Source of the DNA: Gemmatimonadota bacterium
GTDB lineage: Bacteria; Gemmatimonadota; Gemmatimonadetes; Longimicrobiales; Gaopeijiaceae
DNA: 64,000 nucleotides
Reading direction: 5' to 3'
Assembly: GCA_041390105.1 (NCBI GenBank)
Contig: JAWKQO010000002.1
Location: forward strand, 310,001 to 374,000
Shown here: piece after piece, positions 43,085-51,949 of the stretch
Numbering within the stretch: the stretch's first letter is position 1
How the letters are laid out: each line of letters begins with the position of its first letter
Notes under the pieces: generated by a model
What the model saw: only the letters and a program-made list of their open reading frames with translations
What the model was told of the DNA's origin: nothing
Database searches by the model: none
Made by a program: the position numbers and the translations under genes

Positions 43085-44203
43085 TCAGCGGCCCGTCGGC
43101 AGCAGCTCCCAGGGGTCGGCGACGGTCGCTGCCTGGGCCCGCAGCGCACGCAAGACCCCAGGGAGGTCCTGATCCATCCCTCGCCACAGCTGGTCGAAGT
43201 CGCCGAGGCGGTGGTAGTACCGCATGCGGCCCAGTAGGGTCGCGTTGTTCAGAGGCTGGTCCAGGAAGCTCTGGTAGCGGCCCGCCTCGAAGGTGGGTTG
43301 GACCTCGGACGCGAAGCGTTCGCGGTGGCGCTGGAACACCGCTTCGCGACCGGACAGCTTCTCCGCTTCCGACAGGTCGGTGCGGCCGTAGAGCGTTTCG
43401 AGCTCGGCGACCAACCCATCGATGAACTGCGAGAAGCGGATCTCGTCCCGCCAGCGGGCCTGGGCGCGTCGGCACCACACGGTGTCGGCGCCTCCCCCCG
43501 GACGTGTGCAGAAGAACCGCATGGCGCCCACGTTGCCCACGAACTGCGCGAAGCTCTCGTTGAAGGTGACCTGGCCCGGAACGAACAGGTGGTTGTGGGA
43601 GAGCTCGTGCAGCACCGTCTCGACCAGCGACACCTCGTCCGCGCGAGCGGTGGTGGACAGGAGGGGGTCGGCGAACCAGCCGAGCGTGCTGAACGCCGAG
43701 GTGGGGCGGAGGAGTGCGTCGAAGCCCTCCGCTTCCAGCTTGGCGCGTTCTCGGGCACCTGCTTCGAAGTCGAAGTAGGCGCGGTACGGTACGTGTCCCA
43801 CGATCGGGAACCACCAGGTCCTGGCGGCCAGCCGCGTGCGATAGGCCGCCGAGACGACCATGGCCAGCGTATCTCGCTCGAGCGCGGAGTAGCTCGTGAA
43901 CGCGTCTCCAGCGTCGAGGCCGAGCTCCTCGACGGCATAGATGCGCGCCTCACGCGTCAGGGTCAGCTTGCCTTGCAGCCGCGCATCGGTCTGGCCGTCC
44001 AGGATGACCTCGGCCAGGGGCCGCCGCGCGGACAAGATGCGAGCTTCGGCCAGTCCGGCCCGGATCACGTAGAGGGGCGAACAGGCTGAGGTCCCCAGCC
44101 AGAAGGCGAGCCCCACGAGCAGGCGGCTCCCGTGGCGCCGGGCGGAGTCCGTGCACGGGCCGCGCCGGAGTGCCGCGCTGCCCCCCGCGCCGGGACGGTC
44201 CAT
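43085..44203 (-). CDS. Predicted aminopeptidase lipoprotein (COG4324-like)
   Basis: A 372-residue protein beginning at ATG 44203 with a lipobox-type signal (LLVGLAFWLGTSAC), so probably a periplasmic lipoprotein. The gluzincin motif ETVLHELSHNHLFV, with FNESFAQFVGNVGA 18 residues on supplying the third zinc ligand, marks the predicted-aminopeptidase family (PF10023-type). It is the third of three same-strand genes with the SPFH protein and a two-helix membrane protein; gaps of 17 and 5 bases indicate one operon. Open reading extends far upstream of the ATG but is the out-of-frame shadow of the neighbour. Confidence 0.85.
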   Translation of the reverse strand: MDRPGAGGSAALRRGPCTDSARRHGSRLLVGLAFWLGTSACSPLYVIRAGLAEARILSARRPLAEVILDGQTDARLQGKLTLTREARIYAVEELGLDAGDAFTSYSALERDTLAMVVSAAYRTRLAARTWWFPIVGHVPYRAYFDFEAGARERAKLEAEGFDALLRPTSAFSTLGWFADPLLSTTARADEVSLVETVLHELSHNHLFVPGQVTFNESFAQFVGNVGAMRFFCTRPGGGADTVWCRRAQARWRDEIRFSQFIDGLVAELETLYGRTDLSEAEKLSGREAVFQRHRERFASEVQPTFEAGRYQSFLDQPLNNATLLGRMRYYHRLGDFDQLWRGMDQDLPGVLRALRAQAATVADPWELLPTGR

Positions 44204-44208
44204 GGCGC

Positions 44209-44862
44209 CTACGCGCTCATCTCGCTGCGGATCTCCAGGTAGCGCCGCTCCTGGGCCTCCGGGGTCGGATCGCGGAACCGGATGAGGCCGGCCGGAAAGC
44301 GCTGGGTGGACAGGCCCAGCACGCGACTCATCTGCACGGAGGATTGGTCCAGGATCTCGGCCACCATGCGCACCGAGGTCGGTGTGCTGCCGTCGCGGAG
44401 GGACCGAAGGCCGAGGAGCTCGGTCAGTCCGGCGCGCAGCGCGGGAGAGAGCGCCAGCGTGCGGGGCTCCTTGTCCATGAGCTCTTTGCTGCGATGTCCG
44501 AGGTGGACCAATAGCGCCTGTGCGCTCTCCGACGGCTTGTCGTCCGCCTCGATGGAGGAGATCAGCCCGAGCAGCTCGTCCGTCTCCATGCCCGGCGGCC
44601 CGCCCTGCCACACACGCACCACCCGCTCGATGTCGTGCAGGAAGCTCCAGGCCAGCTCCCGCGCGCGGTCATGCAGGCGTCGGCGCTCGAATAGCCAATC
44701 CACCACCGCTACGGTCACCACGATCCCGAAGAACTCGGTGCCGAGGTTGACCAGAATGGAGCGAGCTGTCTCGAGATCCGGCCGGCCGCGGAGCAGCCAG
44801 GCGATGGCGATGGTCGACCCGGAGAGCAGCAGGGTCGCCAAGGCCAGAGCGGTTCGCACCAC
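44209..44862 (-). CDS. Two-helix membrane protein of unknown function
   Basis: A 217-residue protein, no family recognised. Two hydrophobic helices open the sequence (ALALATLLLSGSTIAIAWLL and LGTEFFGIVVTVAVVDWLFE), followed by an arginine-rich amphipathic turn (RRRLHDRARELAWSFLHDIE) and about 140 soluble helical residues. It starts at the first of two adjacent GTG codons, with GGAGG about 12 bases upstream. It sits between the SPFH and aminopeptidase genes with short gaps, so it probably belongs to the same membrane complex or pathway. Confidence 0.6.
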   Translation of the reverse strand: MVRTALALATLLLSGSTIAIAWLLRGRPDLETARSILVNLGTEFFGIVVTVAVVDWLFERRRLHDRARELAWSFLHDIERVVRVWQGGPPGMETDELLGLISSIEADDKPSESAQALLVHLGHRSKELMDKEPRTLALSPALRAGLTELLGLRSLRDGSTPTSVRMVAEILDQSSVQMSRVLGLSTQRFPAGLIRFRDPTPEAQERRYLEIRSEMSA

Positions 44863-44879
44863 GGCCGGCCGGTCCTCCG

Positions 44880-45761
44880 CTACCGCAGGTTGCGGATGAG
44901 CGGGATCCCGCCTTCGGTGGGCACATAGACCACGTTGCCCTCACCGAGGCTGGAAAGCTGCTGGATGTAGAAGAAGGTGAGGTATTCGGGGGTCAGGCCC
45001 TGTGAGATGATCCGTTGGGCTTCCGCGATGCCCTTGGCCTCTTCGGCCTGCTGGCGTGCCTTCTCCTGGATGATCTCCGTCTGGAAGCGCTCCGCGGCCA
45101 CCTGCTGCTCGCGCTGCAGCTTCTCCTCGATGGCGGACCGGACCAGGTCGGGCGCCTGGATGTCGCGCACGAAGACGTCCAGTACCTCGATGCGGTCACC
45201 GGCTTTGGCCTGGATGGCCGACTTCATCTCGGTGGCGATCTCCCTCCGGTTGGGCGAGAAGATCTCGTTGATGGACTTGGTGGCCACTGCGTCGCGCACA
45301 CCGTTGCGGACGGCGTTCAACACGATGCTGCTCTTGATCTGTTCCTCGGTGCCCAGGCGCTGGTACAGATCCGGCGCCCGCGCACCGTCCAGCTTGAAGA
45401 GGATCGAGACCTCCAGCATCACAGTGAGCTGCTCCGAGGTCTGGGCCTCGATCCGCTCCACGCCTCCGTCCGACGGGAACGCCTGCTCGCGGACGGACAT
45501 CTTGGTGATGTTGGCGAAGGGGTTGATGACGTGCACGCCCTGGAAGAGCGGATCGGTGTCCACCCGCCCGAGGAAGTGCTTCACCCCCACCTCACCGACG
45601 TCCACCATGGTCACGGTGTTGGCGAAGGCCAGGAACAGCCCGAAGAGCATGATCAGATAGCTCGCGACCTTGGTGCTCCCCGGTGCCTTGGTTCGCGTCC
45701 CCGCCAGGCGCACCAGGCCGCCTACCAGGATCACCATCACCGCCAGGATCATCAGGCCCAT
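44880..45761 (-). CDS. SPFH/band 7 (prohibitin-like) membrane protein
   Basis: A 293-residue membrane scaffold protein. Two N-terminal hydrophobic segments (MILAVMVILVGGLVRLAG and YLIMLFGLFLAFANTVT) are followed by a prohibitin-type SPFH domain (VDVGEVGVKHFLGRVDTDPL, ILFKLDGARAPDLYQRLGTE, RIEVLDVFVRDIQAPDLV). A long coiled coil rich in Glu, Gln and Ala follows (EEKLQREQQVAAERFQTEII). It should oligomerise into a membrane ring that organises proteases or channels. It is the first gene of a three-gene operon ending in an aminopeptidase. Confidence 0.9.
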   Translation of the reverse strand: MGLMILAVMVILVGGLVRLAGTRTKAPGSTKVASYLIMLFGLFLAFANTVTMVDVGEVGVKHFLGRVDTDPLFQGVHVINPFANITKMSVREQAFPSDGGVERIEAQTSEQLTVMLEVSILFKLDGARAPDLYQRLGTEEQIKSSIVLNAVRNGVRDAVATKSINEIFSPNRREIATEMKSAIQAKAGDRIEVLDVFVRDIQAPDLVRSAIEEKLQREQQVAAERFQTEIIQEKARQQAEEAKGIAEAQRIISQGLTPEYLTFFYIQQLSSLGEGNVVYVPTEGGIPLIRNLR

Positions 45762-45866
45762 CGTCGACTCCTTATGATTCGGTCAACCCTTGGGAGCGCG
45801 CCCTGCCGCCCCGCGGGTCCGTCTTGTTACGTGGTACACTAGCTACGGGGCACGGGCCGGGGGGCT

Positions 45867-46121
45867 TCACGCGCCCTCCAGCATGGGGCGGCTATCGGGG
45901 TCGGGCGCTTCTCTCACCTCGGCCAGGTCGGCGCTGGCGACCAGCTCAGCCGGGAGGGCCCGGACGGCCGCCTCCAAGGCAGCGGCCAGATCGGGCGCCT
46001 CCAGCTCCAGGGTGTGGTACAGGTGCCTGGGACGACCGTGGCGGATCACGACGCGGTAGCGCACCCGAGCAAGGTAGGGCGGCGCCACTCGGCCGGGAAC
46101 CGTCGGGCGGGGGCGGGCCAC
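45867..46121 (-). CDS. Small conserved-looking hypothetical protein
   Basis: About 84 residues; no family recognised. Its core (VRYRVVIRHGRPRHLYHTLE, then LEAPDLAAALEAAVRALPAE) looks like one mixed alpha/beta domain and shows the strong third-position G/C bias of real genes here. The start is unsure: GTG 46121 has no clear ribosome site, and a GTG 19 codons in, just before the core, is an alternative. Confidence 0.5.
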   Translation of the reverse strand: MARPRPTVPGRVAPPYLARVRYRVVIRHGRPRHLYHTLELEAPDLAAALEAAVRALPAELVASADLAEVREAPDPDSRPMLEGA

Positions 46122-46201
46122 CCGTTACAATGGGGGGTTGCCAAGTCCAGCCAGGGCAGGCAGGGTCATGCACCTCGCCGACGAAAGGTCTTCCGCAGCC
46201 G

Positions 46202-46543
46202 ATGAGCGACGCCGCCCGCCTTCCCGAGATGACTCCGACCGAGCTCAAGGAACGGCTCGATCAGGAGCAGCCCGTGGTGCTGGTCGATGTCCGCGAGCCA
46301 CACGAGTGGCAGATCGCGGATCTCGGCGAATACGGTCCAGTGCGAATGCCCATGGGCGAGTTCCTGGAACGCATGCGCGAGCTGGATCCGTCCGCAAACG
46401 TGGTGGTGTACTGTCGTTCGGGGGGCCGCAGCGCCTGGGCGGTGCGCCAGCTGCTCCATGCCGGCTACTCGAAGGTGTTCAACCTCAAGGGTGGGATCCT
46501 CGCCTGGCGGGACGAGGTCGACCCTTCGCTGTCGGCCTACTGA
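46202..46543 (+). CDS. Single-domain rhodanese (sulfurtransferase)
   Basis: A 113-residue protein with one rhodanese domain: VVLVDVREPHEWQIADLGE, then the active-site loop VVYCRSGGRSAWAVRQLL with the persulfide cysteine. A final KVFNLKGGILAWRDEVDPSL is typical of rhodaneses related to the C-terminus of MoeB/ThiF sulfur carriers. ATG 46202 is used because homologues begin here. A TACAAT at 46126-46131 could be its -10 box, but no matching -35 is seen. It is convergent with the ABC exporter gene. Confidence 0.92.
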   Translation: MSDAARLPEMTPTELKERLDQEQPVVLVDVREPHEWQIADLGEYGPVRMPMGEFLERMRELDPSANVVVYCRSGGRSAWAVRQLLHAGYSKVFNLKGGILAWRDEVDPSLSAY

Positions 46544-46573
46544 GGGCGTGCGCGCGCCGGCGCCTGCAGCGTA

Positions 46574-48373
46574 TCAAGCCGCAGACCGCACGAACTGCAA
46601 CTCGTAGAGTCGGGCGTAGAGCCCTTCCTGCTCCAACAGCTCGGCGTGGCTTCCCTGCTCGACCACCTGCCCGTGGTGCAGGACCAGGATCCGGTCTGCG
46701 TTCTGTACGGTGGAGAGCCGGTGGGCGATGACCAGCGACGTGCGCCCGGCCATGAGGCGATCCGTGGCAGCCTCGATCTTTGCCTCGATCTCGGAGTCCA
46801 CCGAGCTGGTGGCCTCGTCCAGAACGAGTACGCGAGGGTCGAACGCCAGCGCCCGGGCGAAGGAGATGAGTTGTCGCTCGCCCACCGAGAGCGACGCGCC
46901 CCGCTCTCCCAGCTTCTGCGAGTAGCCTCCGGGTAGGCGCTCGATGAAGGGCGCCGCCCCGATCTGTTCGGCGGCGAAGCGCACCCGCGCGTCGTCCACG
47001 TCCGGGGATCCCAATCGGATGTTGGCGTGCACGTCGTCGCTGAAAAGGAATACGTCCTGGAGCACCAGTCCGATGGAGTCCCTCAAGTCCCGTTGCCGCA
47101 GTTCGCGAATCGGGATGCCGTCCAGGAGGATCTCGCCGCGTTGGGGCTCGTAGAAGCGCATCAGCAGGTTGATGATGGTGGTCTTGCCTGCCCCGGTATG
47201 GCCGACGATGGCGAGCTTCTCGCCGGGCTCCACCACGAAGCTCACATCCCGCAGCACCCAGTCGGGCTCTGCGCCCTCCGCCTCGTACGCGAACCATACC
47301 CCCTTGAACTCCACGCGCCCTTCCACCTGAGTGGGGAGCGGGGTCGGATCGGGGACATCCCGCACGGCGGGTCGCCGGTCGAGCAACTTGAAGATGCGCT
47401 CGGATGAGGCCATGGCGCCCTGCAGCAGGTTGTACTTCTCGGACAGGTCCTGGATGGGGCGGAAGAAGCGCCGTGCGTACTGGATGAAGGCCACCATCAC
47501 GCCGACCTGGATGGTTTCTGCCAGAACCTGGCCGCCTCCCCACCACAGGATCAGCGCCAGGGCGGTGGCCGTGAACAGCTCGATCAGAGGAAAGAACAGT
47601 GCGTAGTACGTGATCGAGCGGAGATGCGCTTCCAGATAGGCCCGATCCAAAGCCCGAAACGCGTCGGAGTCCCGCTGTTCCCGATTGAAGAGCTGGACCA
47701 CCCGCATCCCGGTGAGGCGTTCGTGCAGGTAGGCGTTGATGCGAGCCAGGCGCAGGCGGATGTCCCGGTAAGCGACGCGGACCTTGGCGCGGAACACGAA
47801 GGCGGTCACGAACACCAGGGGGAGCACCGCGAAGGTGATGAGCGCCAAGCGCCAGTCCATGCGCAGCATGGCCACCACGATGAACACCAGAGTGAAGACG
47901 TCGCCGAACACCGTGACGATCCCGGAGCTGAACAGCTCGTTCAGCGTCTCGACGTCGCTGGTGATGCGGGTCATCAGCCGCCCGACCGGGTTCTTGTCGT
48001 AGTAGCGGAGGTCGAGGCGTTGCAGATGCGCGAAGATCTCCCGCCGCAGGTCGAGCATCACCTTCTGGCCCAACCAGGTGGTGAGGATCTGCTGGACGTA
48101 CTGAGCCAGGAACACACCGACCAGCGAGCCGAGGAAGAGCAGCGCCAGTACCGCCAACTGGTGTCGGTCGCCGGCGGGGATGGCCTCGTCGATGGCCATC
48201 TGGGTGAGCCAGGGTCCCACGACCTCCAGGGCGGCGGAGGCCACCAGGACCGCGATGGCCAGTGCCACCAACGCTGCGTGGGGATGCAGGTAGCGGAGCA
48301 GGCGTCGCATCAGCGCGGCGTCGTACGCCTTGCCGAGCGCTTCTTCTTCCTGGATCGGGACGGGGTCAGCCAT
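46574..48373 (-). CDS. ABC exporter half-transporter (MsbA/LmrA-like)
   Basis: A 599-residue fused membrane domain-ATPase. Residues about 35-320 hold six transmembrane helices with the family signature DKNPVGRLMTRITSDVETLN. The nucleotide-binding domain carries Walker A GHTGAGKTTI, signature LSVGERQLISFARALAF, Walker B VLVLDEATSSVDS and the switch histidine in LVIAHRLSTVQNADR. It works as a homodimer or with an unlinked partner, exporting lipids or hydrophobic compounds; the substrate cannot be assigned. ATG 48373 begins at the conserved part; open reading runs 50 codons further upstream into the opposing gene's promoter region. Confidence 0.93.
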   Translation of the reverse strand: MADPVPIQEEEALGKAYDAALMRRLLRYLHPHAALVALAIAVLVASAALEVVGPWLTQMAIDEAIPAGDRHQLAVLALLFLGSLVGVFLAQYVQQILTTWLGQKVMLDLRREIFAHLQRLDLRYYDKNPVGRLMTRITSDVETLNELFSSGIVTVFGDVFTLVFIVVAMLRMDWRLALITFAVLPLVFVTAFVFRAKVRVAYRDIRLRLARINAYLHERLTGMRVVQLFNREQRDSDAFRALDRAYLEAHLRSITYYALFFPLIELFTATALALILWWGGGQVLAETIQVGVMVAFIQYARRFFRPIQDLSEKYNLLQGAMASSERIFKLLDRRPAVRDVPDPTPLPTQVEGRVEFKGVWFAYEAEGAEPDWVLRDVSFVVEPGEKLAIVGHTGAGKTTIINLLMRFYEPQRGEILLDGIPIRELRQRDLRDSIGLVLQDVFLFSDDVHANIRLGSPDVDDARVRFAAEQIGAAPFIERLPGGYSQKLGERGASLSVGERQLISFARALAFDPRVLVLDEATSSVDSEIEAKIEAATDRLMAGRTSLVIAHRLSTVQNADRILVLHHGQVVEQGSHAELLEQEGLYARLYELQFVRSAA

Positions 48374-48486
48374 GGCAGAAGGGTCCTCGCTACCCGGGGC
48401 CGGGGAAGCCAGTTCCGAAAGCCAACCCCGCGCTGGGGCACATGGCTCTAACTTCGAGGAGCCCCGCCTGCGACCAGGAGAACGAC

Positions 48487-49698
48487 ATGCTTGCCCGACC
48501 CGCGCTGGTCTTCTCGTCCGCACTGCTGCTGGCCGCTTGCGGCACGGGGGACTCTCCCGGCCTCCCCGTCGTGGTCACGGACTCCGCTGGCGTGAAGATC
48601 ATCGAGAATCCCGCTCCCACCGAGCTCGGCCCCTGGACCCGTACGGTAGGAGCGACACTCCTGCGCCACGCGCCCGGCGCCGATGCGCCCGAGCCTCCTC
48701 TCTACCGCATCTCGGGAGCCCGACGACTGTCGGATGGTCGACTCGCGGTCAGCGACCAGGGGGCCAAGGGAGTGCGGTTGTACAGCGCACAGGGGGTGTG
48801 GGAGCGCACGATGGGAGCGGAAGGGCAGGGCCCCGGTGAATTCCAGAATCCGGTGCTCCTCGGTCTGGTCGGAGAGGATTCGCTCGTTGTGGGCGACGTG
48901 GACAACCGCCGCATCACGATCCTGCATCCCGACGTGGGGCTGGTCCGCACTGCGGCGATTCCTGACGCGGCCGGCGGCTACCCGATTCCACAGGGCCTGT
49001 TGGACGACGGCAGCGTGCTGGTGGGCGGCGGGTTCTTCTTCTCGTCCGGCCAGGGTCGCCAGATGCAGAGCGGTGTGTCGAGGGGCCCGACCACGTTTGC
49101 CGCGTTGTTCCCGGACGGAGCATTGCGTGCGGCCCTCGGTGAGTTCCCCGGGATCGAGATGTACTGGGAGGTCAGCGCCTCGGGACTGCGGGGCCGCCTG
49201 ATCCCCTTCGGCAAGATCCCCGTGGCGGCGGCGGGTGCGTCGAGGATCTACCTGGGGACTTCGGACCGCTACGAGATCCTCGCGTTCGACCAAGAAGGAG
49301 CGTTGCGTGAGATCATCCGCAGCCGGTATCAACCGCCCGCGGTCAGTGCCGAAGATCTGCGGCACTACCGGGATGAGCGGCTCGAGGATGCGGATGACGC
49401 GGAGGAGCGCCGCCAGATCGAGGACGATCTGAACCAGACGCCTCCGGCCGAGCGTTGGCCGGCCTACCAGAGTTTTCTGGTGGACGGCGCTGGCCGTCTG
49501 TGGGTCGGGGCCTATCGCGGTCCCGGGGACGACGATCCGGTGTACGCGGTCTTCGCAGCCGACGGCAGGATGCTGGGTACCGTGGCGTTTCCCCCGCGCT
49601 TCCGGCCCTTCGACATCGGGGACGACTACGTGCTGGGGAGTCGCTTCGACGAGCTCGATCAGGAAACGCTGGAGATGGTCGCGCTGCAGGGCGGGTGA
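48487..49698 (+). CDS. 6-bladed beta-propeller lipoprotein
   Basis: A 403-residue exported protein starting at ATG 48487 with AGGAG six bases upstream. The signal ends in a lipobox (LLLAAC), so Cys17 is probably lipidated. The mature part has the features of the '6-bladed beta-propeller' family: an opening VVVTDSAGVKIIENP, a GQGPGEFQNPVLLGLVGED segment and a later ISRLDELDQETLE-like closing strand (RFDELDQETLEMVAL). Such proteins are extremely numerous in Gemmatimonadota and of unknown role. It is divergent from the ABC exporter. Confidence 0.8.
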   Translation: MLARPALVFSSALLLAACGTGDSPGLPVVVTDSAGVKIIENPAPTELGPWTRTVGATLLRHAPGADAPEPPLYRISGARRLSDGRLAVSDQGAKGVRLYSAQGVWERTMGAEGQGPGEFQNPVLLGLVGEDSLVVGDVDNRRITILHPDVGLVRTAAIPDAAGGYPIPQGLLDDGSVLVGGGFFFSSGQGRQMQSGVSRGPTTFAALFPDGALRAALGEFPGIEMYWEVSASGLRGRLIPFGKIPVAAAGASRIYLGTSDRYEILAFDQEGALREIIRSRYQPPAVSAEDLRHYRDERLEDADDAEERRQIEDDLNQTPPAERWPAYQSFLVDGAGRLWVGAYRGPGDDDPVYAVFAADGRMLGTVAFPPRFRPFDIGDDYVLGSRFDELDQETLEMVALQGG

Positions 49699-49807
49699 CG
49701 GTCGGCGCTGGGTCGCCGCTTGCGATGCCACGCGCGCCCTGACGACAATGGGCCGGCCGGGCTCCTCCGCGGAGCAGGGCACCCACTCCCTCCGTCGGAG
49801 CGCACCC

Positions 49808-51238
49808 ATGAAACGCACCTTGCTCCAGAGCGCCTGCGTCGCGGCCGCGGCGCTGTGCCTGGCTGCCCCTCACGCGACGTCGGCGCAGCAGACCGGTGGC
49901 TACGACCCCGAACAACGACTGGTCGAGTTGGGGATCACCCTCCCGCCGGCACCGAGCCCCGTGGCCAACTACGTGAACGCTGTCCGCACAGGGAACCTGG
50001 TCTTCCTGGCTGGGAAGGGACCGAGGCGTGCGGATGGATCCGAGATCCATGGCAAGCTCGGAGCCGACGTCTCCATCGAAGAGGGATACGAGGCGGCACG
50101 TCTCACGGCCATCAATCAGCTGGCAGTCCTCAAGTCCATGCTGGGTGACCTCAGCCGCGTGGAGCGGGTGGTGAAGGTGTTGGGCATGGTCAACTCGACT
50201 CCCGACTTCCTGGAGCAGCCCGCGGTGATCAACGGGTTCTCGGACCTGATGGTGGAAGTGTTCGGGGAGCGCGGCCGGCACGCCCGGGCGGCGGTGGGGA
50301 TGGCGTCGCTGCCGCGGGGGCAGGCCGTGGAGATCGAGATGATCGTGGAGGTCCGGGACGGGGCGCCTCGGCCAGCGGAGACCGCCGAGCCCATCCTGTT
50401 GAAGTACTTCGGTGCCGCCGGATGGGAGATCCGGGACGGAAACGTCGTGGTGCTGGTCGACCCCTACATCTCTCGCTTGAAATACGCCGGGGAAGGACAT
50501 CCGGACGACACCCGGACTCAGTTTCCGCGGACCGGCCCGGGCCAACCCGACACGGCGTTGATCAACTCACTGGTCACCGAGGCCGATTTCATCCTGGTGC
50601 ACCATTCACACTACGATCACCTGGGTGACGTGCCCTACATTGCGGCCCGGACGGGGGCCAAGGTCATCGGCACCGAGACCACCACCACGATCCTTCGTGC
50701 CTATGGCATCCCCGAGGAGCAGCTCTACGCCGTGCGTGGCGGGGAGGACTACCAGTTCGACGACTTCTCGGTGCGGGTGGTCCCGGGGATCCACTCGGCC
50801 CTGAACGACAAACACTACTACGACGGCCGCCAGTACTCGGCGGCCAGCGGCCTGAGGGCGCCGCTGAGGATCGATCAATTCATCGAAGGAGGCTCACTCC
50901 AGTTCCTCGCGCGCTTCAAGAACCACGAGGTGCTCACCATGGGATCCATGAACTTCGTGGAGCGCGAGCTGCAGGGCCTCCGCCCCGACATTCTCCTGGC
51001 CGGGATCAACGGGTCACGGCTGGGGCTCTACCAGTATGACGAACGGCTGCTGAAGGTGACGGGGTATCCGCGCGTGGTGATCCCGACTCACTGGGACAAC
51101 TTCCAGTATCCCTACGGCTTCTCGCAGCAGGCCAACTACGAGAACAACCTCGTTCCGTTCATGGAGGCGGCGAGGATGATCTCTCCGGGCACCACCGTGC
51201 TGCCGCCCACCCACCTCGAGACGTTGGTGGTTCGCTGA
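49808..51238 (+). CDS. Secreted RidA-metallo-beta-lactamase fold fusion protein
   Basis: A 476-residue protein from ATG 49808 with a signal peptide (SACVAAAALCLAAPHATSAQ). Residues about 35-185 are RidA/YjgF-like (VELGITLPPAPSPVANYVNA, then NLVFLAGKGPRRADGSEIHG, TPDFLEQPAVINGFSDLMVE); RidA domains usually deaminate reactive enamines or imines. Residues about 195-476 are a metallo-beta-lactamase fold with the metal motif FILVHHSHYDHLGDVPYI, i.e. H-x-H-x-D-H, and a late VVIPTHWDNFQYP histidine. The two are normally separate cytoplasmic proteins; here one exported chain carries both. The substrate is unknown. Confidence 0.88.
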   Translation: MKRTLLQSACVAAAALCLAAPHATSAQQTGGYDPEQRLVELGITLPPAPSPVANYVNAVRTGNLVFLAGKGPRRADGSEIHGKLGADVSIEEGYEAARLTAINQLAVLKSMLGDLSRVERVVKVLGMVNSTPDFLEQPAVINGFSDLMVEVFGERGRHARAAVGMASLPRGQAVEIEMIVEVRDGAPRPAETAEPILLKYFGAAGWEIRDGNVVVLVDPYISRLKYAGEGHPDDTRTQFPRTGPGQPDTALINSLVTEADFILVHHSHYDHLGDVPYIAARTGAKVIGTETTTTILRAYGIPEEQLYAVRGGEDYQFDDFSVRVVPGIHSALNDKHYYDGRQYSAASGLRAPLRIDQFIEGGSLQFLARFKNHEVLTMGSMNFVERELQGLRPDILLAGINGSRLGLYQYDERLLKVTGYPRVVIPTHWDNFQYPYGFSQQANYENNLVPFMEAARMISPGTTVLPPTHLETLVVR

Positions 51239-51249
51239 GGCTTCGGCCG

Positions 51250-51280
51250 GCCCCGCCGGCACGCAGGTGCCGGCCGGGGC
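51250..51280. other. Terminator-like hairpin between convergent genes
   Basis: A 13-bp stem with one bulged C (51250-51262 with 51267-51280) and a GCAG loop. No T-tract follows on either strand, so termination activity is uncertain. It lies between the RidA fusion gene and the end of the histidine operon. Confidence 0.45.
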
Positions 51281-51322
51281 GGTGGCGCTGCCGACGCGGA
51301 GTGCCCCGTGTTCAGGGGTCTG

Positions 51323-51949
51323 CTACGGCCGTTCCCTGCGGCTCAGCTCCTCCAGGACGCCGGCGAGCGGGCGACCGGCACCCACCAGTGCGACCAGCAC
51401 GTGATAGAGCAGATCCGCGGCCTCCTCGTCGATGCGGTCTCTCTCACCACGTGCCAGCGCCACGACCAACTCGGCACACTCCTCGCCCAGCTTCTTGAGC
51501 CTCCGGTTCTCGTCCGCCAACAGCTCCGCCGTGTAGCTGGTGGCCGGGTCCGCGGTCCTGCGCGACTCCAGTCGCCGCCACAGCCGGTCCACCACCCCGG
51601 CGGTCAGGTCGTTTCCGAAGCAGGTCGCCGCGCCCGTGTGGCACACGGGACCGGCGGGCCGGACCTGGGCCAGCAGGGTGTCCCCGTCGCAATCGGCCTT
51701 GAGCGCGTGGACGTGCAGCACGTTTCCCGACGTTTCCCCCTTCCGCCACAGCTGCCTGCGGGCACGCGACCAGAAATGCAGCTCGTGCGTCTCCAACGTG
51801 CGTTCGACCGCCTCACGGTTGGCGTGCGCCATCATGAGCACGCGGCCCGTGTCGTAGTCCTGGGCGACGACGGGGACCAGCGCGTCGGCACCACCGAAGC
51901 GGAGTTGGTCCAGATCTTCGAGAGCGCGGATGGGCGTAGGCAGATTCAT
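51323..51949 (-). CDS. hisIE: Phosphoribosyl-AMP cyclohydrolase / phosphoribosyl-ATP pyrophosphatase (HisIE)
   Basis: A 208-residue bifunctional enzyme for steps 2 and 3 of histidine synthesis. The cyclohydrolase half has SRARRQLWRKGETSGN, the DCDGDTLLAQV metal site and CHTGAATCFG. The pyrophosphohydrolase half is the helical MazG-like segment KKLGEECAELVVALARGERD, EEAADLLYHVLVALVG. ATG 51949 overlaps the hisF stop as ATGA. It is the last gene of the operon. Confidence 0.96.
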   Translation of the reverse strand: MNLPTPIRALEDLDQLRFGGADALVPVVAQDYDTGRVLMMAHANREAVERTLETHELHFWSRARRQLWRKGETSGNVLHVHALKADCDGDTLLAQVRPAGPVCHTGAATCFGNDLTAGVVDRLWRRLESRRTADPATSYTAELLADENRRLKKLGEECAELVVALARGERDRIDEEAADLLYHVLVALVGAGRPLAGVLEELSRRERP

